This document shows, piece by piece, positions 34,102-42,411 of a stretch of DNA of 43,148 nucleotides (its first letter is position 1; each line of letters begins with the position of its first letter). The DNA lies in assembly GCA_002691245.1 (NCBI GenBank), contig NZHH01000044.1:1-43148 (forward strand). Direction: 5' to 3'. This stretch comes from Methylaequor sp002691245. Lineage in GTDB: Bacteria; Pseudomonadota; Alphaproteobacteria; Methylaequorales; Methylaequoraceae. The notes under the pieces were generated by a model. The model saw nothing but the letters and a program-made list of their open reading frames with translations, was not told the origin of the DNA and ran no database searches. The translations under genes and the position numbers were made by a program.

Positions 34102-34557
34102 ATGAAAATAGGTGAAAAATTAAATAATGTAAAACTTCTCTTAGAAGATGGTAACAATTTTTCGTCAGATGAATTTTTAGGTAAAAAACTCATAATTTAC
34201 TTTTATCCTAAAGACGACACACCTGGATGTACAAAAGAAGCGATAGAATTTTCTGAATTAATAGAGGAATTTAAAAAAAATAATACCCAAATTATTGGTA
34301 TTTCCAAAGATAGTTTAGAAAAGCACCAAAAATTTATTTCAAAACACAAACTAAAAGTCAAACTAGCATCTGATGAAGATCTAGAGATCTGTAAAAAATT
34401 CGGAGTTTGGGTTGAAAAATCAATGTATGGGAAAAAATACATGGGAATTGAGAGATCCACGTTCTTATTTGATCAAAACTTAATTTTAATTAAAGAATGG
34501 AAAAAAGTAAAAGTTAATAATCATGCACAAGAAGTTCTTGAATATATTGTTAGCTAA
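34102..34557 (+). CDS. bcp: thioredoxin-dependent peroxiredoxin (Bcp/PrxQ)
   Basis: Cytosolic peroxide reductase of 151 residues with FYPKDDTPGCTKEA; the peroxidatic Cys is Cys43 and Thr40 is the supporting residue. The E. coli-type resolving Cys five positions later is Ile48 here. The only other Cys is Cys97 (LEICKKFGVW), so the enzyme is either a 1-Cys form or uses a distant partner. WVEKSMYGKKYMGIERSTFLFD is the usual Bcp segment. Its end overlaps the convergent prfB end by 8 bases. Confidence 0.92.
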   Translation: MKIGEKLNNVKLLLEDGNNFSSDEFLGKKLIIYFYPKDDTPGCTKEAIEFSELIEEFKKNNTQIIGISKDSLEKHQKFISKHKLKVKLASDEDLEICKKFGVWVEKSMYGKKYMGIERSTFLFDQNLILIKEWKKVKVNNHAQEVLEYIVS

Positions 34558-35645
34558 ATTTTACTAACTGATTCTCTAAAAAAATATCTAATCTTCCGTC
34601 GAGCACTGAATTTACATCAGATATCTGCTTGTTTGTTCTATGATCCTTGACCATTGTATAGGGTTGCATTATGTATGAACGAATTTGATTCCCCCAGCCA
34701 ATCTCGCCCCTTTCTAACCTACTTTTTTTATTTTCTTCTTCTTCTTTTATTAATTGTTTTTCATAAATCTTTGATTTTAACATATCCAAAGCTATTGATT
34801 TATTTCTATGTTGTGATCTACTACTTTGACACTGTACAATTATTTTTGAGGGCAAATGTGTAATTCTAATTGCACTATCTGTTTTATTAACATGCTGTCC
34901 ACCAGCTCCAGATGCTCTGAAAGTATCAACTTTTAAATCCTTTTCATTTAATTCAATTTGAATGTTGTTGTTTACTTCTGGATAACAAAAAACTGATGCA
35001 AAACTAGTATGTCGTCTGGACTGAGAATCAAATGGTGAAATTCTGACTAGTCTGTGAACTCCATTTTCATACTTAAGCCATCCATAAGAATTTTCCCCAA
35101 TAACTTTAAAAGTCACCGATTTGTAACCAGCCTCATCGCCAATATTTTGATCAACTAATTCGGTTTTATAACCTTTAGAGTCGCACCATCGACTATACAT
35201 TCTTAAGAGCATCGCCACCCAATCTTGTGATTCAACTCCACCTGCACCTGAATGAATTTCAATTAATGAATTGTTTGAATCTGCCTTTCCAGACATTAAT
35301 GTTTCTAAATACAAATCGCTTAAATTTTTTTCAATTTTAAGTAATTCCTTTTTTAAGTCATCAAATAATGATTTATCACCTTCTTTGTCAGATATTAATA
35401 ATAATTCTAATGTATCTTCAAAGTTTTCTTTATTAGTATTTATTAGTTCAACAAATTTTACTAGGTAATTTTTTTTTTTCAGGTCTTGGTTCATCATCTC
35501 GTGATTATTCCAATTTTCCTGGTTTTGGATTCTTTCTTCTATTAAATTAATTTCTTTAAGAATTTGCTTCTTTTCAAACAAACCCCCTCAGGTTTCTTAT
35601 TAAACCCTCTAGTTTTGTAATTAAATCTGATATTTCTAAACTCAT
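34550..35645 (-). CDS. prfB: peptide chain release factor 2, expressed by programmed +1 frameshift
   Basis: Terminates translation at UGA and UAA. Two frames make up the gene. A short leader starts at ATG 35645, encodes 23 codons (MSLEISDLITKLEGLIRNLRGFV) and stops at TGA (35574-35576). The main frame then continues from GAA, giving about 364 residues, as in E. coli RF2 (365). The main frame contains the stop-codon-reading SPF motif (VRISPFDSQ) and the GGQ hydrolysis motif (SGAGGQHVNKTDSA). The leader ATG overlaps the mrcA stop (TGATG). RF2 shortage would favour frameshifting and so raise RF2, the classical autoregulation. Confidence 0.95.
35574..35588 (-). promoter_or_regulatory. programmed +1 frameshift site of prfB with GTT-TGA shift codon
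   Basis: On the minus strand the Shine-Dalgarno-like AGGGGG (35583-35588), a 3-base spacer TTT, then GTT and TGA are arranged exactly as in the classical RF2 recoding site (AGGGGG-TAT-CTT-TGA). The shift codon is GTT instead of the nearly universal CTT. After slippage the next codon is GAA. Confidence 0.9.
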
Positions 35646-38002
35646 CAATAAAATCCTTTTAAATCAAATGAATCTTCTTTATCACTTCCTTTGTTATTTG
35701 ATTCGAAATTAAAGTTATTTTTAAATGCTTCAGTTATNTAATTATTATTACTTGGTTTNCCAGAATTCAAATCAATATTTATAAATTTTATATTTTCTGG
35801 NATAACAAATGGTTTTGGTCTNTNNTTANNATAAAGTTTTTTCATCAAATTATAAAAAATGGGTGCNGCAACTTTTGAACCTGTTTCGAATTTTCCTAAT
35901 GATTTTGGNACATCATATCCAACAAAAACNCCCACAGTTATCTCTGAATTGTATCCTATAAACCANGCATCTTGATTATCATTAGTTGTACCTGTTTTTC
36001 CNGCAACCTGAAAATCAAATTTGTTGATATTTTTTGCCGTACCTCTTTCAATAACTCCCATTAGAAATGAGGTCATTTGATAAGCAGATTCTTGAGATAA
36101 TATATTTTTACTAACATTTTTAATTTTAGGTGTTTTAACATTTTTCAAAAAGTCTGTGTCAATATCAGTACTATAATCAAGAGAACAATAAACGCATTTT
36201 CTTTTATCTCCTTTATATAAAAATTTACCTTCATTATTATATATTGCATCAATAATAATTGGAGAAACTTTTACACCTCCATTTGCCAAAGTGGCATAAG
36301 CAGCAGTGATTTTAATAAGTGAACTTTCTAAAGAACCTAAAGAACTTGAAATTAATGGTGGAAATTTTTCGTATATTCCTAAATTTTTTGANAGGTTAGC
36401 NANAGNATCAAGNCCTATTTGNTCTGACAACCTGACTGTCATGAGATTTCTTGATTTTTCTATACCCATTCTTAATGTACTAGAGCCATAAAACTTATCG
36501 CCATAGTTCGTTGGTCTCCAAATTCCATCTTTTGAGTAATCGTCAATTACAAATGGTGCGTCTAATATTTTACTTACAGGTGAATATCCATTCTCCAAAG
36601 CAGCAAGATATACTATTGGTTTAAAAGATGAACCTAATTGTCTTTTGGCTTGTGTTGATCTGTTAAAAGAAGAACTGGAGTCATAACCTCCTACCATCGC
36701 AAGAACTCTCCCCGTACTATTCTCTAAAACAATTAAACCACCGTTTACCTTTGGAATTTGACTGAGATTATATTGTTTACTTNTATCGTCAAANTCAAGA
36801 ACTAANACATCAGCTATTTTAAACTTTTTTTTAATATTAAAGTTCTTTTCTTTAATTAGATTAAAGTGTTCGGNTGAAAGTTTTATTGTTTTATTTTTTA
36901 ACAGTAAAACTTCNATGTAAGACTTTTTTATTTTTGTTANAACACCCANGTGTTTATCAAAGAGACCTTCAGGTTTTTTTANNGATCTAAGTTTCTTTAA
37001 AAAATCCTTTTTAACATTTAAATTTAATAAAGGTCCTTGCCAACCTTTTCTCNTAGAAAATTCATTTATTCCCATTTGAAATGATTCTTCAGCCTGTACT
37101 TGNACTTTTTCATCTAGACTNGTCATAATAGTCATTCCACCATCATAGAGAGCAGTTTCATCAAACATTGAAATNATTTCTCTTCTAACTTCCTCTTTAA
37201 AGAATGATGCTTTGTTGTTCAAAATTTTTTTCGACTTTGATAACTCCAAAGTTTTTGTGATAAACAATGAGTATTCATCAACTGTTATAAAGTTTTCATC
37301 AAGAAGTCGCTTTAATACCCAATTTCTTCTTTTTAAGGCCTTTATCTGATTTTTATATGGATTATAGGTTGATGGTGCCTTGGGTAATGCTGCGAGCATT
37401 GCCATTTCTTCAAGTTCTAAATCTGACAAAGATTTGTTGAAATAATTTAAAGAAGCAGATGTTATTCCATAGGAACCTCCTCCTAAATAGATTTCATTTA
37501 AATATAATTCCATTATTTGTTCTTTTTCCAAAACTTTTTCCATTCTTATGGCAAGAATGATCTCTTTTATCTTTCTACTATATGAAATTTCATTTGTTAG
37601 TAAAAAATTTTTTGCTACTTGTTGGGTTATTGTTGAAGCTCCTTCAAGCCTTTTATTAGTAAATATTTTTTTTAAATTTTTAATGAATGCTCTAAATATT
37701 CCTTTAGCGTCTATCCCAATATGGTTGTAAAAATTAATGTCNTCTGAAACTAGAAAACAATTNATTAGCTCTGTTGGAATTTCCTCATATCTAGCAAAAA
37801 TTCTNTTTTCATTAGAATAGTCCTCAAGAAAATTTCCATTTGATGTATAAATTTTAGAGACCAATCTTGGCTGGTAATAAGAGAGCTTATCAAAATTAGG
37901 TAAATCTTTTCCAAATATATAAATCACAAAAATTAAAANTANAAAGCTGGAAATCACNCCTATCAAAAAAAGCATTAATGTATTTGTAATAATCTTNAAC
38001 AT
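35645..38002 (-). CDS. mrcA: penicillin-binding protein 1A (bifunctional transglycosylase/transpeptidase)
   Basis: Inner-membrane peptidoglycan synthase of 785 residues: an N-terminal TM helix, a GT51 transglycosylase domain (EDINFYNHIGID-like, GASTITQQVAKNFLL, RKIKEIILAIRMEKVLEKEQIMELYLNEIYLGGGSYGI) and a transpeptidase domain. Transpeptidase motifs are SxxK in GSSFKPIVYLAAL, an SRN-type second motif (SRNLMTVRLS) and GKTGTTNDNQD. It belongs to a tight amiC-mrcA-prfB series common in Alphaproteobacteria, 9 bases after amiC and sharing one base with prfB. Many Ns (35738-37998), mostly third positions in the part I indexed, leave the reading frame intact. Confidence 0.95.
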   Translation of the reverse strand: MXKIITNTLMLFLIXVISSFXXLIFVIYIFGKDLPNFDKLSYYQPRLVSKIYTSNGNFLEDYSNEXRIFARYEEIPTELXNCFLVSXDINFYNHIGIDAKGIFRAFIKNLKKIFTNKRLEGASTITQQVAKNFLLTNEISYSRKIKEIILAIRMEKVLEKEQIMELYLNEIYLGGGSYGITSASLNYFNKSLSDLELEEMAMLAALPKAPSTYNPYKNQIKALKRRNWVLKRLLDENFITVDEYSLFITKTLELSKSKKILNNKASFFKEEVRREXISMFDETALYDGGMTIMXSLDEKXQVQAEESFQMGINEFSXRKGWQGPLLNLNVKKDFLKKLRXXKKPEGLFDKHXGVXTKIKKSYXEVLLLKNKTIKLSXEHFNLIKEKNFNIKKKFKIADXLVLXFDDXSKQYNLSQIPKVNGGLIVLENSTGRVLAMVGGYDSSSSFNRSTQAKRQLGSSFKPIVYLAALENGYSPVSKILDAPFVIDDYSKDGIWRPTNYGDKFYGSSTLRMGIEKSRNLMTVRLSXQIXLDXXANXSKNLGIYEKFPPLISSSLGSLESSLIKITAAYATLANGGVKVSPIIIDAIYNNEGKFLYKGDKRKCVYCSLDYSTDIDTDFLKNVKTPKIKNVSKNILSQESAYQMTSFLMGVIERGTAKNINKFDFQVXGKTGTTNDNQDXWFIGYNSEITVXVFVGYDXPKSLGKFETGSKVXAPIFYNLMKKLYXXXRPKPFVXPENIKFINIDLNSXKPSNNNXITEAFKNNFNFESNNKGSDKEDSFDLKGFY

Positions 38003-38105
38003 TTGAAAATTTTATATATTATTTTTATCTTTCCAATCAAAATATTCAATTACTGCTTTTACAATTTTATCAGATAGTTTTTTTTGGTAATTTTTATCAA
38101 TNAGN
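35738..38105. other. third block of single-base ambiguities (mrcA and the end of amiC)
   Basis: Scattered Ns again with sharp limits. Of the eleven positions between 35738 and 35930 that I indexed against the mrcA frame, eight are third codon positions. The frame is intact. The pattern matches the first block. Confidence 0.65.
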
Positions 38106-39076
38106 AATTTAGAGTCATGTTTATTAGAAAGATAACCCATTTCAACTAGAACTGAAGGTATATCTAATGATTTAAGAACTGCAAATCCTGCATATCTATG
38201 AGTTCTTTGCAAAAGATTCATCTCTTTCTTAAATGCCTTTATTAAAAAATTAACTAATAAACTTGACTGATTAAGAGTATCTCTTTTAGTCAGATCTAAT
38301 AAGATTGAAGTTACCTCTGAGCTTTCACCTGACAAATCTACACCATCTATTAAATCTGATCTATTTTCTCTTCTTGCCAATGCAGCAGCTTCTTTATCTG
38401 ATGCTCTCTCTGACAAAGTGTATAGAGATATGCCTCTTGCTCTAGAATTTCTATTAAAATCAGCATGTAAGGATATAAAAATATCTGCATTATTTTTTTT
38501 TGCAATTTTTGTCCTATTCCTCAATTTTAAGAATATATCTTTTTCTCTTGTAAGAATAACTTTAAAATTAGTTTTTTTATTGAATTTTTGTTTTAAAATT
38601 AGACCAACTTGTAGAGTAATATTTTTTTCAAGATTTTTGTATAAACCAACTGCACCAGAATCTTTTCCTCCATGTCCGGGGTCAATAATGATGATCCTTT
38701 TTTTATTGTCCTTTAATGAATAGTCTATAACAATTCTGGAGAAAGAATTTGTTTTCTTTTTCTTCAATAAATATATATTCGTATTAAAGATTTTTTTATT
38801 AAATATTAATACTAAATTATTTTTATTTTCTTCAAAAAAAATTGACTTAAGATTATCTCTCGTACTTATTTTTTTGTTTATTTTAATTTTTTTCTTGAAA
38901 CTTATTTCAATCTTATCTTCGAAAGTTTTATGGTTAAAGGAAAGGTCCTTATTTAAATCTAAAACTATCCTCTTTTTTTCTTCATTTGATCCAAATCTTA
39001 AATTTACTAATTCATCAGAATATGCTTGATTACAATAGACAATTAAGAGAAGAATGAGTTTAAATAAGTTAATCAA
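38012..39076 (-). CDS. amiC: N-acetylmuramoyl-L-alanine amidase (AmiC-type)
   Basis: Periplasmic zinc amidase that cleaves septal peptidoglycan. The 354 residues comprise a signal peptide (to about residue 20, ending QAYS-D), an AMIN targeting domain and an Amidase_3 catalytic domain with IIIDPGHGGKDSGAVG, the Glu of LEKNITL, SLHADFN and VLVEMGYLSNKHD (zinc ligands and catalytic Glu). The start codon is TTG at 39076; no nearby ATG gives a complete signal peptide. It is divergent from rne across a 154-bp gap containing a 21-bp-spaced direct repeat. Confidence 0.93.
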   Translation of the reverse strand: MINLFKLILLLIVYCNQAYSDELVNLRFGSNEEKKRIVLDLNKDLSFNHKTFEDKIEISFKKKIKINKKISTRDNLKSIFFEENKNNLVLIFNKKIFNTNIYLLKKKKTNSFSRIVIDYSLKDNKKRIIIIDPGHGGKDSGAVGLYKNLEKNITLQVGLILKQKFNKKTNFKVILTREKDIFLKLRNRTKIAKKNNADIFISLHADFNRNSRARGISLYTLSERASDKEAAALARRENRSDLIDGVDLSGESSEVTSILLDLTKRDTLNQSSLLVNFLIKAFKKEMNLLQRTHRYAGFAVLKSLDIPSVLVEMGYLSNKHDSKXXIDKNYQKKLSDKIVKAVIEYFDWKDKNNI

Positions 39077-39086
39077 TTTAAAAAAA

Positions 39087-39123
39087 TAGTTAATTATACT
39101 ATAAAAGTAGTTAGTTATACTAA
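39087..39123. repeat. two 15-base direct repeats 21 bp apart in the amiC/rne promoter gap
   Basis: TAGTTAATTATACTA (39087-39101) recurs as TAGTTAGTTATACTA (39108-39122), 14 of 15 bases identical, with a 21-bp period (two helical turns). On the minus strand the first copy contains TATAAT, a possible -10 box for amiC. It could be a tandem operator or a duplicated promoter element; in AT-rich DNA chance similarity remains possible. Confidence 0.4.
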
Positions 39124-39206
39124 ATATAGTGTTTTTTTTTCTAAAAAATCAACATCTTCGATTTTTTTTTTATTTTTTTAGTATATTATTAGGTTATTGA
39201 TTACAC

Positions 39207-39220
39207 ATTATTATTATACA
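39207..39220 (+). promoter_or_regulatory. ATTATTATTATACA element before rne
   Basis: Identical to the element before folE. Here it ends only 10 bases before the ATG, so if it holds the -10 box the transcript would be almost leaderless. That is unlike the long autoregulatory leader of E. coli rne. A weak AAGGA-type ribosome-binding site lies between the element and the start. Confidence 0.35.
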
Positions 39221-39230
39221 AGGATTTCAA

Positions 39231-41231
39231 ATGAAGAAGAAAATGTTAATAGACGCAGCTCAAAGAGATATGATCAGAGTTGCCATGGTTCAGGAGAATA
39301 GTCTAATAGATTATGAGTCTGAAAAAGTTAAAAATGATAGAATTAAAGGGAATATTTACTTAGCAAAAATTGTCCGTGTCGAGCCATCACTACAAGCAGC
39401 TTTTGTAGATTACGGTGGTAATAAACATGGTTTTTTAGCATACAATGAAATTCATCCTGATTATTTTAAAATACCAACAGCTGATAAAAAAAAATTACTT
39501 CAACAGGAACTTGAAGCGTCAAATTCAATTCCAATTGAAGAAGATGAAGAGGAGGAGGAAGAATTTATAAGCAATCAGAATAATCAGGAGAACAAAACAT
39601 TATCAGATCAAAATGGATTTTTATCAAAAGTTTTTGATTTCTTTAATTATAAACCTATAGATGAATTTCCTCATCAAAAAATTAAGAAAAAAAAAAGATT
39701 TAAACCAATACAAAAAAAATCTCAGGTTATTTTTCATAGAAAATATAGCATACAAGAGGTAATCAAAAGCAATCAAGTTATTCTTATTCAGGTTGTTAAA
39801 GAAGAGAGAGGAAATAAAGGAGCTGCAGTCACAACTAGATTATCATTAGCAGGTAAATATTGTGTTCTAATACCTAACACAAATAAAGGAGGCGGAGTAT
39901 CAAGAAAAGTTGAAGATATAAAATCAAGAAAAAAACTAAAGGAAATGTTGAATAAACTAAATATAAAAAAAGGGATGGGAGTTATAATCAGAACGGCAGG
40001 CGAAATTATGGGTGTTAAGGAAATTAAAAGAGATTACAACTCTTTAATTAAATTGTGGACAGAAATTACCACAAAAACGATTAAATCTAATGCTCCCTGT
40101 TTGATTCATGAAGAGGATAATATTATAAAAAGATGCTTAAGAGATTATTACGATTTGTCTTATAGTGAAGTCTTAATAAATGAAAAATCAACCTTAAAAA
40201 AATCTAGAGACATTATTAAACAGTTTATGCCAAACTGCGTTAAATCAATTAAATTATACAACGATAAAAAACCTTTATTTTCAAATTTTGGTTTGGAAAA
40301 AAAAATAATTGATATTAACAACCCTACAGTGAATTTAAAATCAGGAGGATATCTAGTAATCAATCAAACAGAAGCATTAGTTTCTATTGATATAAATTCA
40401 GGAAAATATACCAAACAAAGAAATATTGAGGATACTGCTTTCAAAACTAATCTTGAAGCTGCAGAAGAAATCAGCAGGCAGCTTAAAATTAGAGACCTTG
40501 CCGGACTGATCGTCATTGATTTTATCGATATGTTGGACAGGGGGCATAATTTTAAAGTAGAAAAGAAATTAAAAGAGTGTGTCAAAGAAGATAGAGCCAG
40601 AGTACAAATAGGAAGAATTAGTAATTTTGGTTTATTAGAGTTATCCAGACAAAGACTCAAAGTAACTACAGACACAGTAATGTCATCCAGATGTCATATC
40701 TGTAACGGATATGGAAGCATTACATCAACAAATTTCTTATTTGAACAACTGATAAAAGTTTGTAACGAGTTTGCGTACAACCCGATTTACAAGAATCTTT
40801 TTCTTTTAGTAGGAAAAAATTTGTCTAATGTATTTTTTGATAAAATGAATGTTTCATCCACTCCATTCTCAAAAAAGGTTTCTGTTGTTTATTATCCAAA
40901 TTTAAATGAAAATGAATTTTTGATTTGTTCAGCAACAGAAGTTCTATTTAAAAATTGTCACGAAAAAAACAACATAGATAATTTTTTAGATTATTTAAAA
41001 GTTTCAAAAACAAAATTTGAAAAAAAAGAAGATAATAATTTAGATAAAGAAAATATTTTAACAAAAAAAAGAGTAAGCTATAGAGCTAAGGCAAATGATT
41101 TAGATAATGAAAAATTAATAAAAATAAAAGCAAACGAGAAAATCAAAAGTAAAAAATTAGACAAAATTAATATTCTCCCCAAAAATGAAAGTAAAAAAGA
41201 GGAAAAAAGACAAGGCTGGTGGAATCAGTAA
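39231..41231 (+). CDS. rne: ribonuclease E (compact form)
   Basis: Endoribonuclease that starts mRNA decay and processes rRNA/tRNA. The 666-residue protein has the N-terminal RNase H-like/S1 region (IKGNIYLAKIVRVEPSLQAAFVDYGGNKHGFLAYNEIHPDYF). An acidic insert follows around residues 90-125, then the DNase I-like catalytic domain with LVSIDINSGKYT and LAGLIVIDFIDM (magnesium-binding Asp residues) and the zinc-link SSRCHICNGYGS. The usual long scaffold tail is reduced to a lysine-rich stretch of roughly 100 residues ending RQGWWNQ. The GWW motif is the one known to recruit PNPase in Caulobacter. Its end overlaps the convergent aminotransferase by 7 bases. Confidence 0.93.
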   Translation: MKKKMLIDAAQRDMIRVAMVQENSLIDYESEKVKNDRIKGNIYLAKIVRVEPSLQAAFVDYGGNKHGFLAYNEIHPDYFKIPTADKKKLLQQELEASNSIPIEEDEEEEEEFISNQNNQENKTLSDQNGFLSKVFDFFNYKPIDEFPHQKIKKKKRFKPIQKKSQVIFHRKYSIQEVIKSNQVILIQVVKEERGNKGAAVTTRLSLAGKYCVLIPNTNKGGGVSRKVEDIKSRKKLKEMLNKLNIKKGMGVIIRTAGEIMGVKEIKRDYNSLIKLWTEITTKTIKSNAPCLIHEEDNIIKRCLRDYYDLSYSEVLINEKSTLKKSRDIIKQFMPNCVKSIKLYNDKKPLFSNFGLEKKIIDINNPTVNLKSGGYLVINQTEALVSIDINSGKYTKQRNIEDTAFKTNLEAAEEISRQLKIRDLAGLIVIDFIDMLDRGHNFKVEKKLKECVKEDRARVQIGRISNFGLLELSRQRLKVTTDTVMSSRCHICNGYGSITSTNFLFEQLIKVCNEFAYNPIYKNLFLLVGKNLSNVFFDKMNVSSTPFSKKVSVVYYPNLNENEFLICSATEVLFKNCHEKNNIDNFLDYLKVSKTKFEKKEDNNLDKENILTKKRVSYRAKANDLDNEKLIKIKANEKIKSKKLDKINILPKNESKKEEKRQGWWNQ

Positions 41232-42385
41232 TTTTTTCTTAACCACCTATATAAAAGCTCCATAGCCTCCGAAACTATTTCAGACTTTGATGAAAAGGAA
41301 AGTCTTACAGTTTTTTCACCATGGCTCTTGTCAAAATCCTTTCCTGGAGTTAATACAACTCCAGTATCATGCATCAACTTATCAACAAACTTGAATGAGT
41401 TCATACCAGTTTTTGAAATATCCAAATAATAATAAAAAGCTCCTTTAGGGACCTCAAAATCTATCACTGCAACTTCTTTAAGAATTTTATAGATAAAATT
41501 TCTTGTTTTATGGTATTCATCAACTAAAGTTTTCAAATCATCCTTGCATTCAAAAACTTTTAGTGCTGAATATTGAGCAATGTTACCTGAGGAAATAAAA
41601 AGATTTTGAGATAGTTTTAGAAAATTTTGTTTTAAAAACTCTGGAATTATAACCCATCCTAATCTCCACCCAGGCATACAAAAATACTTTGAAAAACTAT
41701 TAACGACAATAGCATTCATTCCAATGTTTAAAATTGAACTAACATTTTTTTCATATTCAATTTTATGATAAATTTCATCAGATATTAATCTTATCTTTTT
41801 TTTTTCACAATAATCATAAATATATTTCAATTCATCGTTAGAAAAAGTCTGCCCATTTGGATTATTAGGATTAGATATTATAAGTCCATCAATTTTTTGA
41901 TTTTCCATTGATTTTATATCAATTTTATTAATCATATTTAATTTTGGCTCTAGTTCCACGACTTCAATATCTAAGCATTTCAGAATGTTTCTGTAGGCAG
42001 GATAAACTGGATTAAAAATTCCAACTTTTGAACCAGCATCAAAAATGGATAAAAAAGTAAGCAAAAATGCACCCGATGAACCTGTGGTTATAAAAATCTG
42101 ATCTTTATCGATCTTAAGGTTGTATTCAATATTATAATATTCTGAAATTTTTGATCTTAAACTCTCGATACCATTTGAGGGGGTATATCCTGGTAATTCT
42201 AATTTTGATAATCTAGAAGCTTCATCAAGAACTTTTCTTGGTGTTTTTGGTTGTGGTTCACCTAACTCTAGATGATAAATTTTTTTACCGTTCGCTTCTA
42301 ACTTATTAGCATTGTATAATAAATCCATAACATAAAAAGAATCAATATTAGACCTTGATGATGGAAGATATATTCTGTTACTCAT
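41225..42385 (-). CDS. PLP-dependent aminotransferase, class I/II
   Basis: A fold-type I aminotransferase of 386 residues. Seen: ELGEPQPKTP near the N-terminus, GYTPSNGIESLRSKISEYY, the cofactor-binding TGSSGAF, SNPNNPNGQTF, SDEIYHKIEY, the Schiff-base Lys in NSFSKYFCMPGWRLGW and a C-terminal VRLSFS (substrate Arg). It resembles the AspC/alanine-type enzymes often encoded near rne in Alphaproteobacteria. The amino donor and acceptor cannot be told from sequence alone. It is separated by 26 bases from the divergent M48 protease gene. Confidence 0.9.
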   Translation of the reverse strand: MSNRIYLPSSRSNIDSFYVMDLLYNANKLEANGKKIYHLELGEPQPKTPRKVLDEASRLSKLELPGYTPSNGIESLRSKISEYYNIEYNLKIDKDQIFITTGSSGAFLLTFLSIFDAGSKVGIFNPVYPAYRNILKCLDIEVVELEPKLNMINKIDIKSMENQKIDGLIISNPNNPNGQTFSNDELKYIYDYCEKKKIRLISDEIYHKIEYEKNVSSILNIGMNAIVVNSFSKYFCMPGWRLGWVIIPEFLKQNFLKLSQNLFISSGNIAQYSALKVFECKDDLKTLVDEYHKTRNFIYKILKEVAVIDFEVPKGAFYYYLDISKTGMNSFKFVDKLMHDTGVVLTPGKDFDKSHGEKTVRLSFSSKSEIVSEAMELLYRWLRKNY

Positions 42386-42411
42386 TGGGAATTTAAATTA
42401 AACTAATTTTT

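Noticed and set aside
35579..35581. TTG at 35579-35581 as the start of prfB
   Set aside because: It would drop the leader ORF. The ATG at 35645, the AGGGGG element and the in-frame TGA match the known RF2 frameshift layout and give the full family length.
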